From positions 1 to 64,000 of the forward strand of contig NZ_DKGQ01000004.1 of assembly GCF_002453355.1 (NCBI RefSeq): 64,000 nt of DNA, read 5' to 3'. This stretch comes from Psychrobacter sp. UBA6766. GTDB lineage: Bacteria; Pseudomonadota; Gammaproteobacteria; Pseudomonadales; Moraxellaceae. Shown piece after piece: positions 61,450-64,000 of this stretch (its first letter is position 1; each line of letters starts with the position of its first letter). The notes beneath the pieces are model-generated. The model was not told the origin of the DNA. It saw nothing but the letters and a program-made list of their open reading frames with translations, and searched no databases. The translations under genes and the position numbers were made by a program.

Positions 61450-62630
61450 GATAGGCGCTCCTGATGATCATTAGCGCTCAGTGTTATATGAGAAAAGTAA
61501 TGTTTGATAAGTAACCAGCGTATAAGAAGCAGCGCAATGCCGATGACAATCATAGAGGCAGATTTGACCAATAAAGAAGTGTCAAGCTGGTAGTAATACC
61601 AGAATATATAGCTGACCAACGCCACAATACCAAGCCCTAGTAGTAAGCGTTGGCTATTAGCGATAGCGATGATAATAATTAAACTGGTAGCCAATAATCC
61701 CGAGACGTAAATCGACATTATCCCAAGCACCGTTATCGCGCCGCTAATCATAAATCCTGCTGGCGATAGTAACTTGACTTGATAACGCTTAAGAATCAGA
61801 TAAGCGGCATAAAGGCTGGCAAGCGTTAATAGCCCTTGAGCTAAGTAGTGGTTATAGCTAAAGGACTCACCGTAATTATCAAGGTTATTAAAGTTATCAA
61901 AGCTATTGCCATATTCCGCAGCGATAAAATAGACGGAAATACTGAGCAAGACATAGGCGCTCGCATAGCCAATAGCACTCATAATTTCTAACGCATTCAT
62001 TCGCCATTTAGTTGGGATAAATACAGCGAGTGTATAACGCTGTAAATGAGTCACGCTGGTTATCAAAGCCAATAATCCTAAGCTTACTTCGGATAAATGA
62101 TAGTGATTTAACAGGTAAAATAGGCAGACTAAAGCCAAGGTCGCGCTTAATAAACGATAGATAAAATTGGGAATGACAACCGTCATCAACAGTTGTACAA
62201 GGAACAATAGTACTATACTGAGCGGCTCTGTAATCTCACTCGCTAGTAAAGCATAGGCGATATAACCTTGACCTGCCAGCGTAACTGCAAAGGCTAAACT
62301 GTTCCAAAAAGCGCTATGGCGCAAGCGGGCGTTATAAAATAAGAATCCGCCAATGCCGCTTAATATCGCGCCAATGATAAATAGCGCTAGCGTACTATCA
62401 AGCAAGCCGGTGTTGTCTAAAATTAAGGTCAAAAACCCGATAAAAAATAGACTGGCAAATACGCCACTAAAACCAAAAAGCAAACTGATAAACCACGGGC
62501 AAGGCGCTGCAGCTGCATTATTTAAAAGCTTATCATTGGCGTTTTGTGCGTCGATAAGCCCCTGCTGCAATAGCAAAATCTCGGGCTGTTGCTGGTTATG
62601 GTTGATATCATTATTCAGCTCATCATTCAT
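61446..62630 (-). CDS. DUF4401 multi-helix membrane protein
   Basis: The start at 62630 (GGGAG upstream) gives a 394-residue protein with about ten hydrophobic helices, matching DUF4401 proteins. The ATG overlaps the end of the DUF2157 gene by eight bases. A frame 24 codons longer has no support. It is known to co-occur with DUF2157 and GDYXXLXY genes. Function unknown; membrane complex likely. Confidence 0.84.
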   Translation of the reverse strand: MNDELNNDINHNQQQPEILLLQQGLIDAQNANDKLLNNAAAAPCPWFISLLFGFSGVFASLFFIGFLTLILDNTGLLDSTLALFIIGAILSGIGGFLFYNARLRHSAFWNSLAFAVTLAGQGYIAYALLASEITEPLSIVLLFLVQLLMTVVIPNFIYRLLSATLALVCLFYLLNHYHLSEVSLGLLALITSVTHLQRYTLAVFIPTKWRMNALEIMSAIGYASAYVLLSISVYFIAAEYGNSFDNFNNLDNYGESFSYNHYLAQGLLTLASLYAAYLILKRYQVKLLSPAGFMISGAITVLGIMSIYVSGLLATSLIIIIAIANSQRLLLGLGIVALVSYIFWYYYQLDTSLLVKSASMIVIGIALLLIRWLLIKHYFSHITLSANDHQERLS

Positions 62631-63765
62631 CACTGTCTCCCTTAGTAATAAAAGAGGTAGTGTCTTCGTTCTTGATATAAGCAACTTTGCGTAGCCACAC
62701 AACTGCCGCCGAGCTCATGCCGATAAGCAATAAGGCTAATACTAAAAATCCACCCGCGTCAAAATCATCTAATAGCCATTTGCCGACCCAAAACATTACT
62801 ACCATAATCATCGAAAACGACAGATAAGTCAGCATCAGTAAATCAAGACGGCGCTGATAAAACTGCCAAAGCATAAAGCCGCACCAACCCAACCATAAGA
62901 GGATAGCAATAAACGTTGCCCAGATATCGCCATTATCAAAGACCGTAACAATCGCTAAATAGGTGATAAAAAACGTGCTTAATAAACCGACGACATAAGT
63001 GCTCCAGTGCAAGCCGGATTTGATTGGGGAGCGGTTTGTTTTAGAGTGACTTAAGGAATACTCAACGTTACTATCGGATATATCAGAGAGAAGGTTTTTA
63101 GGATGATTGTGATTAAAGAGCTTTTGAGTAGAGGCTTTAGTTGGGCTGTCAAAGCTGATAAGCCAAAAATAAAAAGCAATAAAATTTACTAGCGTAAGAA
63201 TGGCGACCTGAGAGGTATTTTGAAGGTAGAGGTCGATGAATTGCAAATTTGCAACATCTAAATAGAGCAGCAAACAAGCATTAACTAGCCCTAACCACAG
63301 TAGCCAAAGCGCAGGGAATCGCGCAATTATGACCCAAGGGACAATCAATAGCACCCAACCAAAGAACAGCTGCCACGTATCTGCGCCCGTCTGATATACC
63401 TGACCAAATAGCGCCAATAAGCTGCCCGTAATCACGCTAGCGATAAGCAATAATAACTGACGAATAAGCTGAAAACGTCGCTTAAAAGACAGTGCAACAT
63501 AAAGCGCGATGGTAAGGACTAACGCGCCTTCAACCAAAGCAAATTTTCCCATCTTGCCCATGTGTTGCCAGTTATAAGCAATAAAAAACACCAGCGATAA
63601 TACCAGCGCTATGACGCCCACAATCAGCAGCGCTTTATCGAAAAACATCAGCCAGCTACGTTTGCTAGGGTAGACTTCTAGCTGAGTTGCTGCTGCATCA
63701 GCATGTGTTGTAGGAAGAATGTTTTTTTTAAGTAATCGCTCGATAGCATGCCTTGATTGACTCAT
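62623..63765 (-). CDS. DUF2157 membrane protein
   Basis: The 380-residue protein has an N-terminal soluble segment (SRHAIERLLKKNILP..., about 1-35) and about nine membrane helices, as in DUF2157 proteins. A polar insertion (about 200-235, Asn/Ser-rich) lies mid-protein. It is the first gene of an overlapping three-gene operon with DUF4401 and GDYXXLXY. Function unknown. Confidence 0.84.
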   Translation of the reverse strand: MSQSRHAIERLLKKNILPTTHADAAATQLEVYPSKRSWLMFFDKALLIVGVIALVLSLVFFIAYNWQHMGKMGKFALVEGALVLTIALYVALSFKRRFQLIRQLLLLIASVITGSLLALFGQVYQTGADTWQLFFGWVLLIVPWVIIARFPALWLLWLGLVNACLLLYLDVANLQFIDLYLQNTSQVAILTLVNFIAFYFWLISFDSPTKASTQKLFNHNHPKNLLSDISDSNVEYSLSHSKTNRSPIKSGLHWSTYVVGLLSTFFITYLAIVTVFDNGDIWATFIAILLWLGWCGFMLWQFYQRRLDLLMLTYLSFSMIMVVMFWVGKWLLDDFDAGGFLVLALLLIGMSSAAVVWLRKVAYIKNEDTTSFITKGDSDE

Positions 63766-63949
63766 AACCGCCTCTGATTAAAAACAGTTTAAAGGGTATC
63801 TTAACTGTTTTTATAAGGTAGCGTTATCTTTATTAGGAGTAGAATCAAGTGAGCTAAACAAAGACGGTCATCAGTTTTAATAGGCTTGAATAAAACCTTG
63901 ATACAATTAATAACATCAAAATAGTCATTTGATGAGTGGTAAGTTTTTT
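63766..63949. promoter_or_regulatory. Intergenic region upstream of the DUF2157 operon
   Basis: This AT-rich region should contain the operon promoter and that of a possible rightward gene at 63950; no individual element is convincing by eye. Confidence 0.3.
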
Positions 63950-64000
63950 ATGATAAAAACCGTAAAATCTGTGCAAAAAATTGTAAATCCGCAGATCTTT
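63950..64000 (+). CDS. Possible 5' end of a rightward gene, cut by the window edge
   Basis: An ATG at 63950 opens 17 sense codons (MIKTVKSVQKIVNPQIF) to the window end, with no clear ribosome-binding site. Too short to identify. Confidence 0.25.
   Translation, partial: MIKTVKSVQKIVNPQIF

Overview
The window looks like a chromosomal segment of a Psychrobacter-type gammaproteobacterium (Moraxellaceae), centred on the replication origin. Three things point there: the gene order rpmH-rnpA-yidD-yidC-mnmE on one side and dnaA-dnaN-recF-gyrB on the other, the AT-leaning base composition with many Gln/Asn/Ser-rich protein insertions, and the family-level resemblance of most proteins. The genus call rests on recognition of gene content, not on a search. 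I saw no rRNA, tRNA, CRISPR array, transposase or integrase.

Left arm (1-31.8 kb): 22 of 26 genes read leftward, away from the origin. In order of coordinate they are an SPFH/NfeD membrane pair, a small outer-membrane barrel, bioF-bioC (rightward), dnaK-grpE, an HSL-type esterase (rightward), two tandem membrane metallophosphoesterases, a YfcH-type epimerase, tsaC, dprA, a LysM protein, thrC, rsmB, fmt, a large hybrid histidine kinase (rightward), ribE, ribD, nrdR, mnmE, yidC, yidD, rnpA and rpmH.

Origin (31.8-32.4 kb): five perfect DnaA boxes lie between rpmH and dnaA. A second group, four perfect boxes plus one TTATACACA, sits 7 kb away between ribD and ribE, and a small third group lies between yidC and yidD. 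Ten parS-like palindromes (relatives of TGTTTCACGTGAAACA) are scattered from 12.0 to 40.7 kb and I found none elsewhere in the window. Five of them are inside protein-coding genes.

Right arm (32.4-64 kb): dnaA, dnaN, recF, gyrB and mntP are followed by rlmF, a LysE exporter, a crotonase, a PatB/MalY C-S lyase and a BCCT transporter. Next comes a three-gene set (alkyl-DHAP-synthase-like flavoprotein, GlpD-like dehydrogenase, FGGY kinase) that probably handles a glycerol-3-phosphate-like or polyol substrate. After guaA there is an accessory patch: a flavoprotein of the dihydrolipoamide-dehydrogenase fold without its redox cysteines is flanked by two copies of the guaA 3' end, and then comes an AT-rich gene interrupted by one in-frame TAG. 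The window ends with three medium-chain reductases (two of them tandem paralogues) and a DUF2157-DUF4401-GDYXXLXY membrane operon.

The most notable observations are the parS field with sites embedded in coding sequence, the second DnaA-box/parS locus at 25.0-25.3 kb, and the guaA-end duplication with its cargo.
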